Shown piece by piece: positions 25,266 through 34,504 of a stretch of 64,000 bases of DNA. Below the pieces are notes generated by a model. It was not told where the DNA came from. It searched no databases and saw nothing but the letters and a program-made list of their open reading frames with translations. The translations under genes were made by a program, and so were the position numbers. This DNA comes from Silvibacterium dinghuense. GTDB lineage: Bacteria > Acidobacteriota > Terriglobia > Terriglobales > Acidobacteriaceae. The stretch lies in NCBI RefSeq assembly GCF_004123295.1, contig NZ_SDMK01000002.1:764784-828783 (forward strand). Direction: 5' to 3'. Every line of letters starts with the position of its first letter. The first letter of the stretch is position 1.

Positions 25266-26255
25266 TCAGCGCGGCATATCGCGATGATGCGCCTTCACGC
25301 GATATCCCTCGCGCACAAGACGCTTTTTCATCTCCTCGGCAATCATCACCGAGCGATGCTGCCCGCCTGTACAGCCAAAAGCCACCGTCAGGTAGCTCTT
25401 GCCCTCGTGGATGTAATGGGGGAGCAGAAACAACAACAGGTCCGTTACCTTGTCCAGGAACTCCCGCGTTTGCGGGAATTGGCCCACATATCCGATGACC
25501 TTGGGATGACGCCCGGTTAACTTGCGAAACTCTGGCACAAAATGGGGATTTGGGAGGAAGCGTACATCAAAAACCAGGTCCGCCTCAAGCGGAATCCCAT
25601 TCTTGTAACCGAAACTTAGCGTAGAGATCAGCAGCCCCTTGCCGTCGCTCTCCCGCTTGAACTGGTTCTGCACATACGCCCGCAACTCGTGCACATTGAA
25701 GCGCGAAGTGTCGATGAGAATATCTGCGACATTGCGCACAGGGTCCAGCAGCTTGCGCTCCGCGCGAATGGCCTCGCCCACGCGCTCCTCGCGTCCCAGC
25801 GGATGCGGCCGCCGTGTCTCCGAGAAGCGGCGCAGCAGCACGGGCTCCGAGGCCTCGAGATAGACAACCGTCGTATCCAGCTGCTGTCGCAGGTCCTTGA
25901 GTGTTGCTGGAAACCGCTCCAGCCGCTGCCCCTCGCGCACGTCCACGACCAGCGCAGCACGCGTGATCTCCATCGACTGCGCGACCAGCGCAGCAAAATG
26001 CGGCAACAGTTCCAGCGGCAGATTGTCCACCGCGTAGTAGCCAAGGTCTTCAAAGGCCTTCAGCGCCGAAGCCTTGCCCGAGCCGGAAAGCCCGGTCAGA
26101 ATCACCAGCTCGCGCTTCGCCTCGCCATGCGCCGGTAAGACTACTGACGCGGCAACGGCGCTCTCCGGCTTCTGCTCGCTGTTCTGCTTCCTGCTCTGCT
26201 TTGCAGCCAGCCGTGGCTGGCGCCTCACAACAGCCTTCTTCGGAGGACGGGCCAT
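25266..26255 (-). CDS. rapZ: RapZ/YvcJ-family nucleotide-binding protein
   Basis: A 329-residue member of the RapZ family (RNase E adapter in enterics, GTPase/ATPase YvcJ in Bacillus). The P-loop reads GLSGSGKASALKAFED, where the usual Ser/Thr after GK is Ala with a Ser one place on. The rest is well kept: YYAVDNLP, DVREG, TSRFNVHEL, FGYKNGIP, and the C-terminal ligand-sensing GCTGGQHRSV with His. The N-terminal 45 residues are a basic extension not found in E. coli RapZ. It follows hpf after a strong terminator and lies at the end of the lptB-rpoN cluster, its usual place. Confidence 0.93.
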   Translation of the reverse strand: MARPPKKAVVRRQPRLAAKQSRKQNSEQKPESAVAASVVLPAHGEAKRELVILTGLSGSGKASALKAFEDLGYYAVDNLPLELLPHFAALVAQSMEITRAALVVDVREGQRLERFPATLKDLRQQLDTTVVYLEASEPVLLRRFSETRRPHPLGREERVGEAIRAERKLLDPVRNVADILIDTSRFNVHELRAYVQNQFKRESDGKGLLISTLSFGYKNGIPLEADLVFDVRFLPNPHFVPEFRKLTGRHPKVIGYVGQFPQTREFLDKVTDLLLFLLPHYIHEGKSYLTVAFGCTGGQHRSVMIAEEMKKRLVREGYRVKAHHRDMPR

Positions 26256-26301
26256 GCAAAAATCCTAGCAGCAACCAGGCAACTCATCACAGAAAGAGCA
26301 A

Positions 26302-26326
26302 GGGCGCGAACCCGGCGTTCGCGCCC
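26302..26326 (-). terminator. Intrinsic terminator between hpf and rapZ
   Basis: A perfect 10-bp stem GGGCGCGAAC (26302-26311) / GTTCGCGCCC (26317-26326) with a 5-base loop, followed on the minus strand by TTGCTCTTTCT. It should end most of the lpt/rpoN/hpf transcript, so rapZ probably needs readthrough or its own promoter. Confidence 0.85.
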
Positions 26327-26366
26327 GTTGCCCTGCCCCTTGATTCCCTGATCTGTCTGCCTGCTT

Positions 26367-27035
26367 TTACGGCTCTTCGATCAGCTCCATCTTGCCGTCC
26401 CGTTTGCGGTGCAGCACCTTGACGTGCCCCTTGTTATCGCGGAAGACGAAGACCTCGCGATCGCGGAACTCCGCCTCCTTCACCGCCTCCTCCAGCGTCA
26501 TCGGACGCAGCGCGACGCCATCGGTCGAGCGCACGATGTGCGGCTCGTGGATCGGCGTGCGCGAGGGGAAGCTGTGCACCGTCACCGGAACCGTCACACT
26601 GGACGCTCTCCGGCCGTTGCGAGTGCCATTCACCACTGCAGGCACCTCATCCAGATCCTCCACAGACCGCGGCACCAGCTTGGCCGCCTTACGCGCCGGA
26701 CGAAGCAGCTGGGTCTCGGCCGTCACCTTCTCCACCTTGGGCGTGCGTTTCTTCGCCTCCAGTTTCTTCTTGCACTTGATCGCCTGGGTCTCGGCCTTGT
26801 CGAGCGCTTCGCGCAAGGCCGTCTCCATATTGGTTGACTCCGAGATTCCAAGGAACTCGTGCAGCCGCGTCTTAATGGTCACCTCCGCCGTCTGCCGGTA
26901 TTTCTCGGCGCTGAGGGTCACATGCACACTGGTAATCCGCGGGAAGAGCTTGGCGATACGCTCCACGCCCTCCTCGGCCAGCGTTCGAAAAGTACTGCTG
27001 ATGGTCACCTGCCTGCCGGTGTACTCAACCTGCAT
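26367..27035 (-). CDS. hpf: Ribosome hibernation-promoting factor, long form
   Basis: A 222-residue long HPF. The N-terminal domain (about residues 1-100, MQVEYTGRQVTISS ... ARGRISESTN region) binds the 30S decoding centre in resting cells. After an acidic linker, the C-terminal domain (PHIVRSTDGVALRPMTLEEAVKEAEFRDREVFVFRD) dimerises to join two 70S ribosomes into 100S particles. I chose ATG 27035, which has AAGGGAG 8 bases upstream; an in-frame TTG at 27041 is less likely. It follows rpoN at 275 bases and precedes rapZ, the standard order. Confidence 0.95.
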   Translation of the reverse strand: MQVEYTGRQVTISSTFRTLAEEGVERIAKLFPRITSVHVTLSAEKYRQTAEVTIKTRLHEFLGISESTNMETALREALDKAETQAIKCKKKLEAKKRTPKVEKVTAETQLLRPARKAAKLVPRSVEDLDEVPAVVNGTRNGRRASSVTVPVTVHSFPSRTPIHEPHIVRSTDGVALRPMTLEEAVKEAEFRDREVFVFRDNKGHVKVLHRKRDGKMELIEEP

Positions 27036-27309
27036 GGTCAAAGCTCCCTTCTGTCACAACAGGGTAAAAAAATCGCGATTCGGTACTGCGGCCCGCTGCC
27101 GGAAACAGGTCGCCCTTCAGGAAGAAAAGAGGCATATCCCTGTAAGAAGACACAGGAACAAAAGAGGATGGTTGGAGAGTTGGTTCAGAGCAGGAATCTG
27201 GACAGGGATCGGGGAAGGATCGAGGGGAAAGCGTCGGAACCGTGCTGGCGCTCAGTTCGGAAATAGGAGAAGCTCCCGTACTTCGGCTCCGGAAAGAACC
27301 GTTGAGACA
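27036..27309. other. Gap between hpf and rpoN with no gene seen
   Basis: About 270 bases with no convincing frame, hairpin with a T-run, or RNA gene. Purine-rich on the plus strand. It probably holds the hpf leader and possibly a promoter, but I could not pick out convincing boxes. Confidence 0.5.
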
Positions 27310-29031
27310 TTATCCTCGCACACGACGCTGATGTGTGCTCGGAATTCTCATATCTTCGCGATATTTTGCCACCGTACGTCGCGTCACCTCAATGCCCTGC
27401 CCCTGCAGCATCAGGGCGATCTGGTCGTCGGTGAGCGGTTTGCGGGGGTCTTCCTCTTCAATCATCTTCTTCACCTTGCGTTTGAGCAGCATCAGAGGCG
27501 TCGCCGCGCCCTCGCGGCCATTCACACCCTCGGAGAAGAAGAAGCGCAGCTCATAGACACCCTGCGACGTGTGCACATACTTGTTCGAGACAGCCCGGCT
27601 TACCGTCGAAGGATGCACGCCGATCTCCTCGGCCACTTCCTTGATCATCATCGGCCGCAGGGCCTCGACCCCCTGCTCGAGAAAGTCATACTGGCGGCGG
27701 ACGATGGCCTCGCAGGTGCGCAGGATCGTGTTCTTCCGCTGCTCGATGTTGCGCATCAGCTGGAGCGCCGATCGGTAGCGCTCCTTCACATAATCCTTGA
27801 CCTCTTTTTCCGCGCCTTCCTGGGTCAGCATGCGCCGGTAGCCCTGGTTCAGGCGGAGATTCGGCAGGTCCTCCTCGTTCATCACCACGACGTATTCGTC
27901 GCCGCGCTTCACGAAGACCACGTCCGGCTCGATCAGCCGGGCATCCGAACGATTAAAGCGTTGCCCCGGACGTGGATCGAGCGTGCGAATGAAATCAATG
28001 GCCAGCTGCACCGCATCCGCCGGCCGGCCGATAGCCCGTGAGAGTTCACGCGGATCGCGCTTCTGCAGCAGGATCAGGTGCTTATCGACAATTTTTTCCG
28101 CGTTCTCGAAGAGCTCCACCCGCGGATCGGGCGGAGGGGCAGCTGCGGCATCGGAGGCTGAAGAATCCGTATGAGGATCGGCAGTAGCCTGCGCTTTCGT
28201 CCCCTCTTCGGGGGCAACCAGCTCATCTTCGTCTTCCGCAGAGGCTGCTTCGGCCTGGCGTGCCGCCAGCCTCTGGCTCATCTGCTCGTATTCGTTGCGA
28301 TGCGCCTCGATCTGCACCAGCAGGCACTCGCGCAGATCCCGTGTCCCGACGCCGATGGGATCGAGCTGCCGCACGATCGAGAGTCCGGCCTCAAGGTGCG
28401 CACGCGCCCGGCTGAGCATCGGCGCAGGCAGGGCTGCCAGCGCGGCATGAAGCTCCCCATTGCGCAGCTCTGCACCACCCGACGGAGAAAGCTGCTCGCG
28501 CAGATAACCTTCAAGCAACTCTTCTTCAGTCGCGGTTAAATACCCGTCTTCATTGAGGTTACCAATAATATACTCGGCCGCGTCCCGGACCGCGGGCGTC
28601 ACACTTATCGACCCCAGCTGCCAGGACAGGTGATCGCTCAGCGTCCCCGGGGCGGTGAGGTAGTTCTCAATCGACGGCGCCTCGGTAATCTCAAAACTGT
28701 TCGGCGAGCGGAAACCCGGATCGAGGTACTCCTGGAAGTACGAACCGAAATCGATCTCCTCGAAGGGATCGGTTTTCTTCTCCGGCTCAGCCTCGGCAGC
28801 CCGCAACTCGATGGCACGATCATGCTCGATTTCCTGGCTCGTCACCTCGTCGAGCATCGGCACCGATTCTTCAATCTCCTCGAGTATTGGATTCTCGGTG
28901 ATCTCGGCGTTGATCATCTCCTTCAGCTCAAGCTTGTTCAACGCCAGCACGCTGACCATCTGCATGAGGCCAGGGGTCAGGATCTGCCGTTGGGCGACCT
29001 TCAAGCTCAGCTTGGGTTGAAGAAGTGCCAT
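27310..29031 (-). CDS. rpoN: RNA polymerase sigma-54 factor
   Basis: A 573-residue sigma-54. The Q/L-rich activator-interacting region I is at residues 1-50 (KLSLKVAQRQILTPGLMQM). An acidic region II follows, then the core-binding domain with TRDLRECLLVQIEA and the RpoN box near the C-terminus (TRRTVAKYREDMRIPS), preceded by the helix-turn-helix VHPSTVSRAVSNKYV. It directs transcription of enhancer-dependent genes, each with a bEBP activator; none is encoded in this window. I saw no -24/-12 promoter in the intergenic gaps. The protein is longer than E. coli RpoN (477), mostly in an Ala/Glu-rich stretch around residues 250-305. Confidence 0.96.
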   Translation of the reverse strand: MALLQPKLSLKVAQRQILTPGLMQMVSVLALNKLELKEMINAEITENPILEEIEESVPMLDEVTSQEIEHDRAIELRAAEAEPEKKTDPFEEIDFGSYFQEYLDPGFRSPNSFEITEAPSIENYLTAPGTLSDHLSWQLGSISVTPAVRDAAEYIIGNLNEDGYLTATEEELLEGYLREQLSPSGGAELRNGELHAALAALPAPMLSRARAHLEAGLSIVRQLDPIGVGTRDLRECLLVQIEAHRNEYEQMSQRLAARQAEAASAEDEDELVAPEEGTKAQATADPHTDSSASDAAAAPPPDPRVELFENAEKIVDKHLILLQKRDPRELSRAIGRPADAVQLAIDFIRTLDPRPGQRFNRSDARLIEPDVVFVKRGDEYVVVMNEEDLPNLRLNQGYRRMLTQEGAEKEVKDYVKERYRSALQLMRNIEQRKNTILRTCEAIVRRQYDFLEQGVEALRPMMIKEVAEEIGVHPSTVSRAVSNKYVHTSQGVYELRFFFSEGVNGREGAATPLMLLKRKVKKMIEEEDPRKPLTDDQIALMLQGQGIEVTRRTVAKYREDMRIPSTHQRRVRG

Positions 29032-29181
29032 GGTATGGTTTGCTGCGCTAAATCCTTAAAAGTATGCTCCAGTGTACATGCGAAGAGGAATGCCCCATCC
29101 TCGCGCCGCCGCTCCCGGCAACCACCCCGGAACACCGCAGCCACCAGTATTCCGGCTCGCTCCCCTGCTCTGCTACCCGGG

Positions 29182-29910
29182 CTAGTTGAGCGTAAAGCCC
29201 TCGCCGAAGTACAACCGCTTCACATCCGGGTTGCTTGCGAGAGCATCCGGCGTGCCATCAGCAAAGATTCGGCCTTCGCTGATCACGTATGCCCGGTCGG
29301 TTACGGAAAGAGTCTCACGAACATTATGGTCCGTAATCAGGACACCGATACCACTCGATTTCAGATTCGAAATGATCTCCTGAAGATCGATGACCGCAAT
29401 GGGATCAATTCCCGAAAAAGGTTCGTCGAGGAGAATAAACGATGGCTGGATGCACAGGCAGCGTGCAATTTCCACGCGCCGGCGCTCGCCGCCTGAGAGC
29501 GCAAACCCATTCGTTTTGCGAATATGCCCCAGGTTCAGCTGCTCGATCAGCTTTTCCGTTCGCGCCCTGCGCACCTGCGGCGGCAGATTCTGCACCTCAA
29601 GCACGGCGAGAATGTTCTCTTCGACCGTCAGCTTGCGGAAGACCGAGGGCTCCTGCGGCAGATAACTGATTCCAAACTGGCGCGCCCGCAGGTACATGGG
29701 CACCCGCGTGATGTCTTCGCCATCGGCCAAGATGCGCCCCGAATCCGGCGTCACCAGTCCTACGATCATGTAGAAGCTCGTCGTCTTGCCGGCGCCGTTC
29801 GGGCCCAGAAGCCCGACCACCTCACCCTGGCTGACGTGCACGCTGACGCCGCGAACCACCTGGCGCCCCTTGTATGACTTGCCTATTTCGTCCGTAGAAA
29901 GCTTCTGCAT
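29182..29910 (-). CDS. lptB: LPS export ABC ATPase LptB
   Basis: The cytoplasmic motor of the Lpt machine that pulls LPS from the inner membrane. 242 residues with Walker [11 protein letters not shown]-loop [10 protein letters not shown], signature [15 protein letters not shown], Walker [14 protein letters not shown] and H-loop ITDHNV. LptF and LptG, its membrane partners, are not in the window. Its ATG begins right after the stop of the lptCA fusion (TAA then ATG, no gap), so the pair is tightly coupled. rpoN follows after about 150 bases. Confidence 0.97.
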   Translation of the reverse strand: MQKLSTDEIGKSYKGRQVVRGVSVHVSQGEVVGLLGPNGAGKTTSFYMIVGLVTPDSGRILADGEDITRVPMYLRARQFGISYLPQEPSVFRKLTVEENILAVLEVQNLPPQVRRARTEKLIEQLNLGHIRKTNGFALSGGERRRVEIARCLCIQPSFILLDEPFSGIDPIAVIDLQEIISNLKSSGIGVLITDHNVRETLSVTDRAYVISEGRIFADGTPDALASNPDVKRLYFGEGFTLN

Positions 29911-32475
29911 TTACTTGGGTGCGCGCGTGTCGGTAACGGCCCCGGACGGCCCCCCGCTCACCACGACGCTATCATCCTGACTATGGAAAATCAATCGAGC
30001 CCCGGTCGTCGTACCCTTTAACTGATCGTATACATGCGGCAATTTTGTTGCATTTCCAGTTAACACATACTGACCATCTTCCGCGGTATAAACGAGCCGC
30101 TCGCCCTCGGCCTTCCGGCCAGGCTGCGTCATCACGACGTTGCCTGTCGCCACGATGTGATCAATCTGAGTTTGGCCGTTCTGCGTCTCGCCATTTTGGG
30201 TCTGGACGCTCGTCTGCGGCTGCCCGTTCTGGGTACCGGTCTTTGCCGCCGGTTTCGGCGTAAGGAAGACCTCCGCCTGATCGGAATGAATGATGCCGTC
30301 CGGCTCCTCGGCTACGACCGAACCTTTAAAGACTCCTCGCCTCTCGGCATCCGCATAATCGAGGGTCTTCGAGTGGATACGCACCACGCTCGGCTGATGC
30401 TTCGCGCCCAGGTTCGAGGTCAAATTGGCTGAGACGGGTGTTCCCGTGCTGCCCGGTGCGCCATAAGCCTTCAGTGTCTGCGGATTCTGCGACAGCTCGA
30501 GCACCGGTGCCGCAATGGCATGATCGCCCTGCCACATCCGCGCCGGAACGGACGGTGTTCCATAGAAGTAGCTGATATTCTCAGCGTGCTTCAGGTTCGC
30601 ATGGTCCGCTGTGATCGATACCGGCCCATTGCCTCCGAGGTCCGGACCCGGGTTCACAGGCGGATTCTTCGCCTGTGCCTGCTGCGTATTCTGATTCTGC
30701 GTCTGCCGGTAGACAGCCTTCACCGCGCCGGTAGCCGTCGCGTCGCCTGAATCCTTGTGATAGTCGATCAGCCCGGCCGAGAGCTGCATCGAATCGCCGT
30801 CTTTGAGCCGAGGGCTGCCGGTCAGATGCAGAATCTGGTCCACTGCATGATATTCCGCATGATTGGCCCACGCCGTGAGCGTATCCGGATCGGTCTTCGC
30901 GCCGGGCTTCTTTGCCGGAGTCTGCGTCATGATGACGTGGCCGTCCTGAATCGCGGTTTCGATCTGCGACACCTCGGAATCGTTGCCCTTCTTCGCAGGC
31001 TTAGCAGCAGGCTTCGCGCCGGCCGTCCTGTCGCTCTTCGCGGGCTTGGCCTGCGGCGCAAACACGACATGCAGCGTGTCACCCGAGCTGGTATTGTGCG
31101 AGCCGTCCTTGGCAAGATCGGTGACCTTCGTATGTCCGGTACCGTCCAGCGTCTTGATCGCCGTTCCCGAATCATCCATGATCGCCAGCAGCTGATCGCC
31201 CTTGATGTTCGTCAGCTCCTGACCACCGGTCGACGGAATCGTATGCAGGTTTACTTCGGCTGAGCCGGTACCCAGCGCCTTCTGCGCCACAGCTTTTTTT
31301 CCGTCCGGACCAGGCACGAAGTCCACATCCAGCTGCGAAGCCTGCACCTGACGTGAAGCCGTTCCCTTCGGGTCGTCCGCCAGGCTGAGGATCTGCTCCA
31401 CGAAGTTCACCGCGTCATTGCAGCGCGCATGCTTCAGCATCTCCTTCGGCCCATAGGTCAGCGAGCAGCGAACAGCGGTCCCGTGCATGCTGGAGTTATC
31501 GCCATTCGAAACGAAGTTCACACCTCCGCCAGCATCGGTCTGCGTCGGCTGGCTCTTCGCGTCCATCTGGGTGAGCGTATTCTCCGCCGTCAGGACAGCG
31601 CCGCTGTCCGTGGTCATGTGCACATGACCCTGCGCATGAATCTGCGAGGTCGAGCCATCCTTGCGGAAATAAACCGTCGCCTGATCTGCCGAACTCTTCT
31701 CGCTCTGATAATCAGTCACGGGATTCAGAAGAAAAGCCTGCATCGAGCTGCGCAGCAGCGTGGCATGCGTGGCGTGCACCACCGCCTGGTTGCCGTCACT
31801 GCTGGTCGTCAGCACCACATCCTTGTCCAGCACCAGCAGGCCGGTCTTCGAGTTGTAGTTCGCACCGGTCGAGCTCCCGGCCGCGCGCGGGAAGGTGAAC
31901 TCCGTATGCTCGCTGGTAACCGCATCACCCGTCTTCTGATTGAAGGTAAGGCCGCTGGTCTTGATATGCACATCGCCCTGACGTGCAGCGGCAGTCTCGT
32001 CATCCGCCTGCGGTGAGGAAGCGGGGGGCGTCTGTGCCGGCTTCGCGGCCGGATTGTTGTTGGCGCCGTTGTCGCCATTCAGGCTCGAAAGATCAATCTG
32101 GACATCGCCCTTTGCCGTCACAATCCCGGCTTCTTTGTCGTAGTCGAATTCCGAGCCATAAATATGGTCCTGCCGGTTCGAACCTGGCGCGCCATAAAGG
32201 GTGATCTCGACATTGTGCAGCGTCGCATGACCGCCTGACTTGTACTGGAAGAGCTTCGAGGCGTGGATGGTGTACAGCGTGTGCCCCTGGCTCGACTGCG
32301 AATACGTGAAACCGTCCGCCGTCTGCTCGATGTTGACTCCGAGACGCCCCGGAAGATCCTTTTCGATGTGCCGGAAGCGATTGCGCGCGTAAAAGAAGAA
32401 CCCCGCCAGAATCACAAACAAAAGGCAGGCCAACACCACAATTCCCTGGCGAAGCCTCGCCACCGTCACGCGCAT
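29911..32475 (-). CDS. LptC-LptA (OstA-like) fusion protein of LPS transport
   Basis: An 854-residue protein. Residues about 10-32 are a membrane helix (IVVLACLLFVILAGFFFYARN), followed by an LptC-like domain (VNIEQTADGFTYSQSSQGHTLYTIHASK ...), and then several OstA/LptA jellyroll repeats recognisable by recurring patterns such as GNVVMTQPG, GHVHMTTDSG, GDVQIDLSS and DQAEVFLTP. Two linkers are Ala/Lys/Thr-rich. E. coli LptC is 191 and LptA 185 residues, so several LptA units are strung together, as in a pre-built periplasmic bridge. First gene of the lpt-rpoN cluster. Domain boundaries are my estimate. Confidence 0.88.
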   Translation of the reverse strand: MRVTVARLRQGIVVLACLLFVILAGFFFYARNRFRHIEKDLPGRLGVNIEQTADGFTYSQSSQGHTLYTIHASKLFQYKSGGHATLHNVEITLYGAPGSNRQDHIYGSEFDYDKEAGIVTAKGDVQIDLSSLNGDNGANNNPAAKPAQTPPASSPQADDETAAARQGDVHIKTSGLTFNQKTGDAVTSEHTEFTFPRAAGSSTGANYNSKTGLLVLDKDVVLTTSSDGNQAVVHATHATLLRSSMQAFLLNPVTDYQSEKSSADQATVYFRKDGSTSQIHAQGHVHMTTDSGAVLTAENTLTQMDAKSQPTQTDAGGGVNFVSNGDNSSMHGTAVRCSLTYGPKEMLKHARCNDAVNFVEQILSLADDPKGTASRQVQASQLDVDFVPGPDGKKAVAQKALGTGSAEVNLHTIPSTGGQELTNIKGDQLLAIMDDSGTAIKTLDGTGHTKVTDLAKDGSHNTSSGDTLHVVFAPQAKPAKSDRTAGAKPAAKPAKKGNDSEVSQIETAIQDGHVIMTQTPAKKPGAKTDPDTLTAWANHAEYHAVDQILHLTGSPRLKDGDSMQLSAGLIDYHKDSGDATATGAVKAVYRQTQNQNTQQAQAKNPPVNPGPDLGGNGPVSITADHANLKHAENISYFYGTPSVPARMWQGDHAIAAPVLELSQNPQTLKAYGAPGSTGTPVSANLTSNLGAKHQPSVVRIHSKTLDYADAERRGVFKGSVVAEEPDGIIHSDQAEVFLTPKPAAKTGTQNGQPQTSVQTQNGETQNGQTQIDHIVATGNVVMTQPGRKAEGERLVYTAEDGQYVLTGNATKLPHVYDQLKGTTTGARLIFHSQDDSVVVSGGPSGAVTDTRAPK

Positions 32476-32644
32476 ATCGTTATTTTCTCAGACCAATCGC
32501 AACAAAGATTCAGGGAACGCAGAACAGATCCAGATACAGGAGGGACAGGCGAGCCTCCCTGGAGACACAGGAAGACTCTCGCCGCTCAAACCCGGTTTCT
32601 ACGGCAATGTTTCGCAGCCCGCCAGTACGGTAGACGGCAAAGCC

Positions 32645-33268
32645 TCAATTCACGCTCTGCAGACGCGCAATCAGCTTCTGCGCCAGCGTTTCCCCGGACT
32701 CCGACCAGAGCAGCCGGCTGGAGATGCCTCCCTGCTGCTGCACCGCGTTTGTGAAATCCACCAGCATCTGCACATTCTGCTTCACACGATCGGCAGCTTC
32801 CGAGTCCAGATCCACATCCTCCTGCAGAAAGTACGTATCGGAACCAAAATCAATGCGGACGTGTCCGTTCTGCTCGTATGCGCCCTCGTCGAACTCCGGC
32901 CCGAAGCCGATGATCCGCACCACCGAGGGCGTCTTCTTCCACGCCGTCTCGAGGCCGCCGCCGCTTTCAGGCGTCCACAGCTCCCAGGCCAGCTCGAACT
33001 CGTAGGCAAAATCGTCGTGGATGCTCTCCATGGCGTCGGCAATCGCGTTACGCGGCTCGGAGGCCTCGAGATCCGGCGCGTGCTCCTCGTCGTAGACACG
33101 CTGGTAGGCCGCCGGCTCATGCCAGGAGATGGGGTAGACAGTGACGGCGCGCACATGCGCCGATCCGGCGACACGGCCGAACAGCTCCATGACCTTGTCG
33201 AGCGCCGCAGGCAACGCGGCCAGTCGGAAGTTCGGATACCAGAGACTCAAATACAGCTGATCAGACAT
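32645..33268 (-). CDS. Conserved hypothetical protein, 207 aa
   Basis: A soluble cytoplasmic-looking protein without signal or helices, rich in Trp, Tyr and acidic residues (LSLWYPNFRLAALPAAL, EPAAYQRVYDEEHAPDLEA, FAYEFELAWELWTP). No catalytic motif stands out and I do not recognise the family. It lies alone between the lpt cluster and the oxidoreductase genes. Its start at ATG 33268 is simple. The alpha/beta pattern is regular and codon use matches its neighbours, so it is a real gene. Confidence 0.75.
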   Translation of the reverse strand: MSDQLYLSLWYPNFRLAALPAALDKVMELFGRVAGSAHVRAVTVYPISWHEPAAYQRVYDEEHAPDLEASEPRNAIADAMESIHDDFAYEFELAWELWTPESGGGLETAWKKTPSVVRIIGFGPEFDEGAYEQNGHVRIDFGSDTYFLQEDVDLDSEAADRVKQNVQMLVDFTNAVQQQGGISSRLLWSESGETLAQKLIARLQSVN

Positions 33269-33406
33269 AACAAACCATTAGACGCCAAATCCCCCGGCGA
33301 ACGATTCTCAGAGGGAAGATTTTTCTATCGTCAAAACCCGAAGGTGGCCCATCCAAGCCTCTTTTACCTGGGTAATGAGCACACAGCACTCCGCATCCGT
33401 TCTCAA

Positions 33407-33444
33407 AATGACAAGCCCCACGCTCACGCGCGGGGCTTGTCATT
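33407..33444 (-). terminator. Intrinsic terminator after the oxidoreductase beta gene
   Basis: A perfect 13-bp stem AATGACAAGCCCC (33407-33419) / GGGGCTTGTCATT (33432-33444) with a 12-base loop, 18 bases past the minus-strand stop at 33462. The tail on the minus strand is TTTGAG, a short T-run. Confidence 0.85.
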
Positions 33445-33461
33445 CTCTTCAGAAACAGGGC

Positions 33462-34502
33462 TTACTGCATGCGGGCCATGATCTCGTCCAGCACCTGCTT
33501 CGAGGGGCGGGTGCGCTCCTCGGGCAGCGTGGCGAGGGGCTCGTCCACCGTGTTCAGCATGTCCGTGAAGCTGGGCTTCTCGGTATCGAGATAGAAGATG
33601 CCGGTCAGGACTTCGCCCTTCTCATGCGCTTCCATCAACTGCTTCACGGCGGTCACGCGGTCGGTCGGGTTGTAGTCCTCGCGCAGCTTGCGCAGGCGCA
33701 GCTGCGAGCCGTCGTGCATGCGCACGTCGTAGCTCGTACCCTCTTCGTAATCCACGGCGATGTCTTCGAAGTGGGGAACGAAGCCGATCTCGTTGATCGC
33801 CTCTTCGTGCTCCTGCATGTACTTGTAGCTCTTGGTCGAGCCTTCGTGATCGTTGAAGGTCACGCAAGGCGAGATGACGTCGAGCATCACCGTGCCCTTG
33901 TGGGCAATCGCGGCCTTGAGCATCGCGAGCAGCTGCTTCTTATCGCCCGAGAAAGAGCGGCCGACGAAGGTCGCGCCCAGCTGGATGGCGAGCGAGCAGG
34001 TATCGATCGCGGGCAGGTCGTTGATGACACCCGTCTTCAGCTTCGAGCCGAGATCGGCGGTGGCCGAGAACTGGCCCTTGGTCAGGCCGTACACGCCGTT
34101 GTCCTCGATGATGTAGATCAGCGGCAGGTTGCGGCGCATCAGGTGCACGAACTGGCCCATGCCGATTGACGCGGTGTCGCCGTCGCCGGAGACGCCGATG
34201 GCCTGCATGGTCTTGTTCGCGAGCAGCGCGCCGGTGGCGACCGCGGGCATGCGGCCGTGCACCGAGTTGAAGCTGTGCGAGCGCGAAAGGAAGTACGCCG
34301 GGCTCTTCGACGAGCATCCGATGCCGGAGAGCTTCATGATGCGCTCGGGCTGGACACCCATCTCGTAGAAGGCATCGATGATGCGCTCGGAGATGGCGTT
34401 GTGGCCGCAGCCGGCGCAGAGAGTGGTCTTGCCGCCGCGGTAGTCGAGGATCGGCAGGCCCAGGCGATTGACCTTGGGCGCGGGAGTCGAAGTCGTTGCC
34501 AT
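33462..34502 (-). CDS. korB: 2-oxoacid:ferredoxin oxidoreductase, beta (TPP-binding) subunit
   Basis: A 346-residue subunit binding thiamine diphosphate and a 4Fe-4S cluster. Cluster cysteines are C29 and C32 (LCAGCGHN), one in GIGCSS, and one in SPCVTFND. The TPP signature is GVSGDGDTASIGMG with the downstream EDNGVYGLTKGQ. With the alpha subunit it oxidises 2-oxoglutarate (or another 2-oxoacid) with CoA and passes electrons to ferredoxin; the substrate is inferred from the closest family layout (Kor). The start is 2 bases downstream of the alpha stop, so the pair is co-translated. Confidence 0.88.
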   Translation of the reverse strand: MATTSTPAPKVNRLGLPILDYRGGKTTLCAGCGHNAISERIIDAFYEMGVQPERIMKLSGIGCSSKSPAYFLSRSHSFNSVHGRMPAVATGALLANKTMQAIGVSGDGDTASIGMGQFVHLMRRNLPLIYIIEDNGVYGLTKGQFSATADLGSKLKTGVINDLPAIDTCSLAIQLGATFVGRSFSGDKKQLLAMLKAAIAHKGTVMLDVISPCVTFNDHEGSTKSYKYMQEHEEAINEIGFVPHFEDIAVDYEEGTSYDVRMHDGSQLRLRKLREDYNPTDRVTAVKQLMEAHEKGEVLTGIFYLDTEKPSFTDMLNTVDEPLATLPEERTRPSKQVLDEIMARMQ

Positions 34503-34504
34503 GA

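Noticed and set aside
26392-28041. A 549-codon open frame on the plus strand across hpf and rpoN
   Set aside because: It lies opposite two confidently identified genes, spans the gap between them, and has low-complexity sequence with no domain. It is a shadow of high-GC third-position bias.
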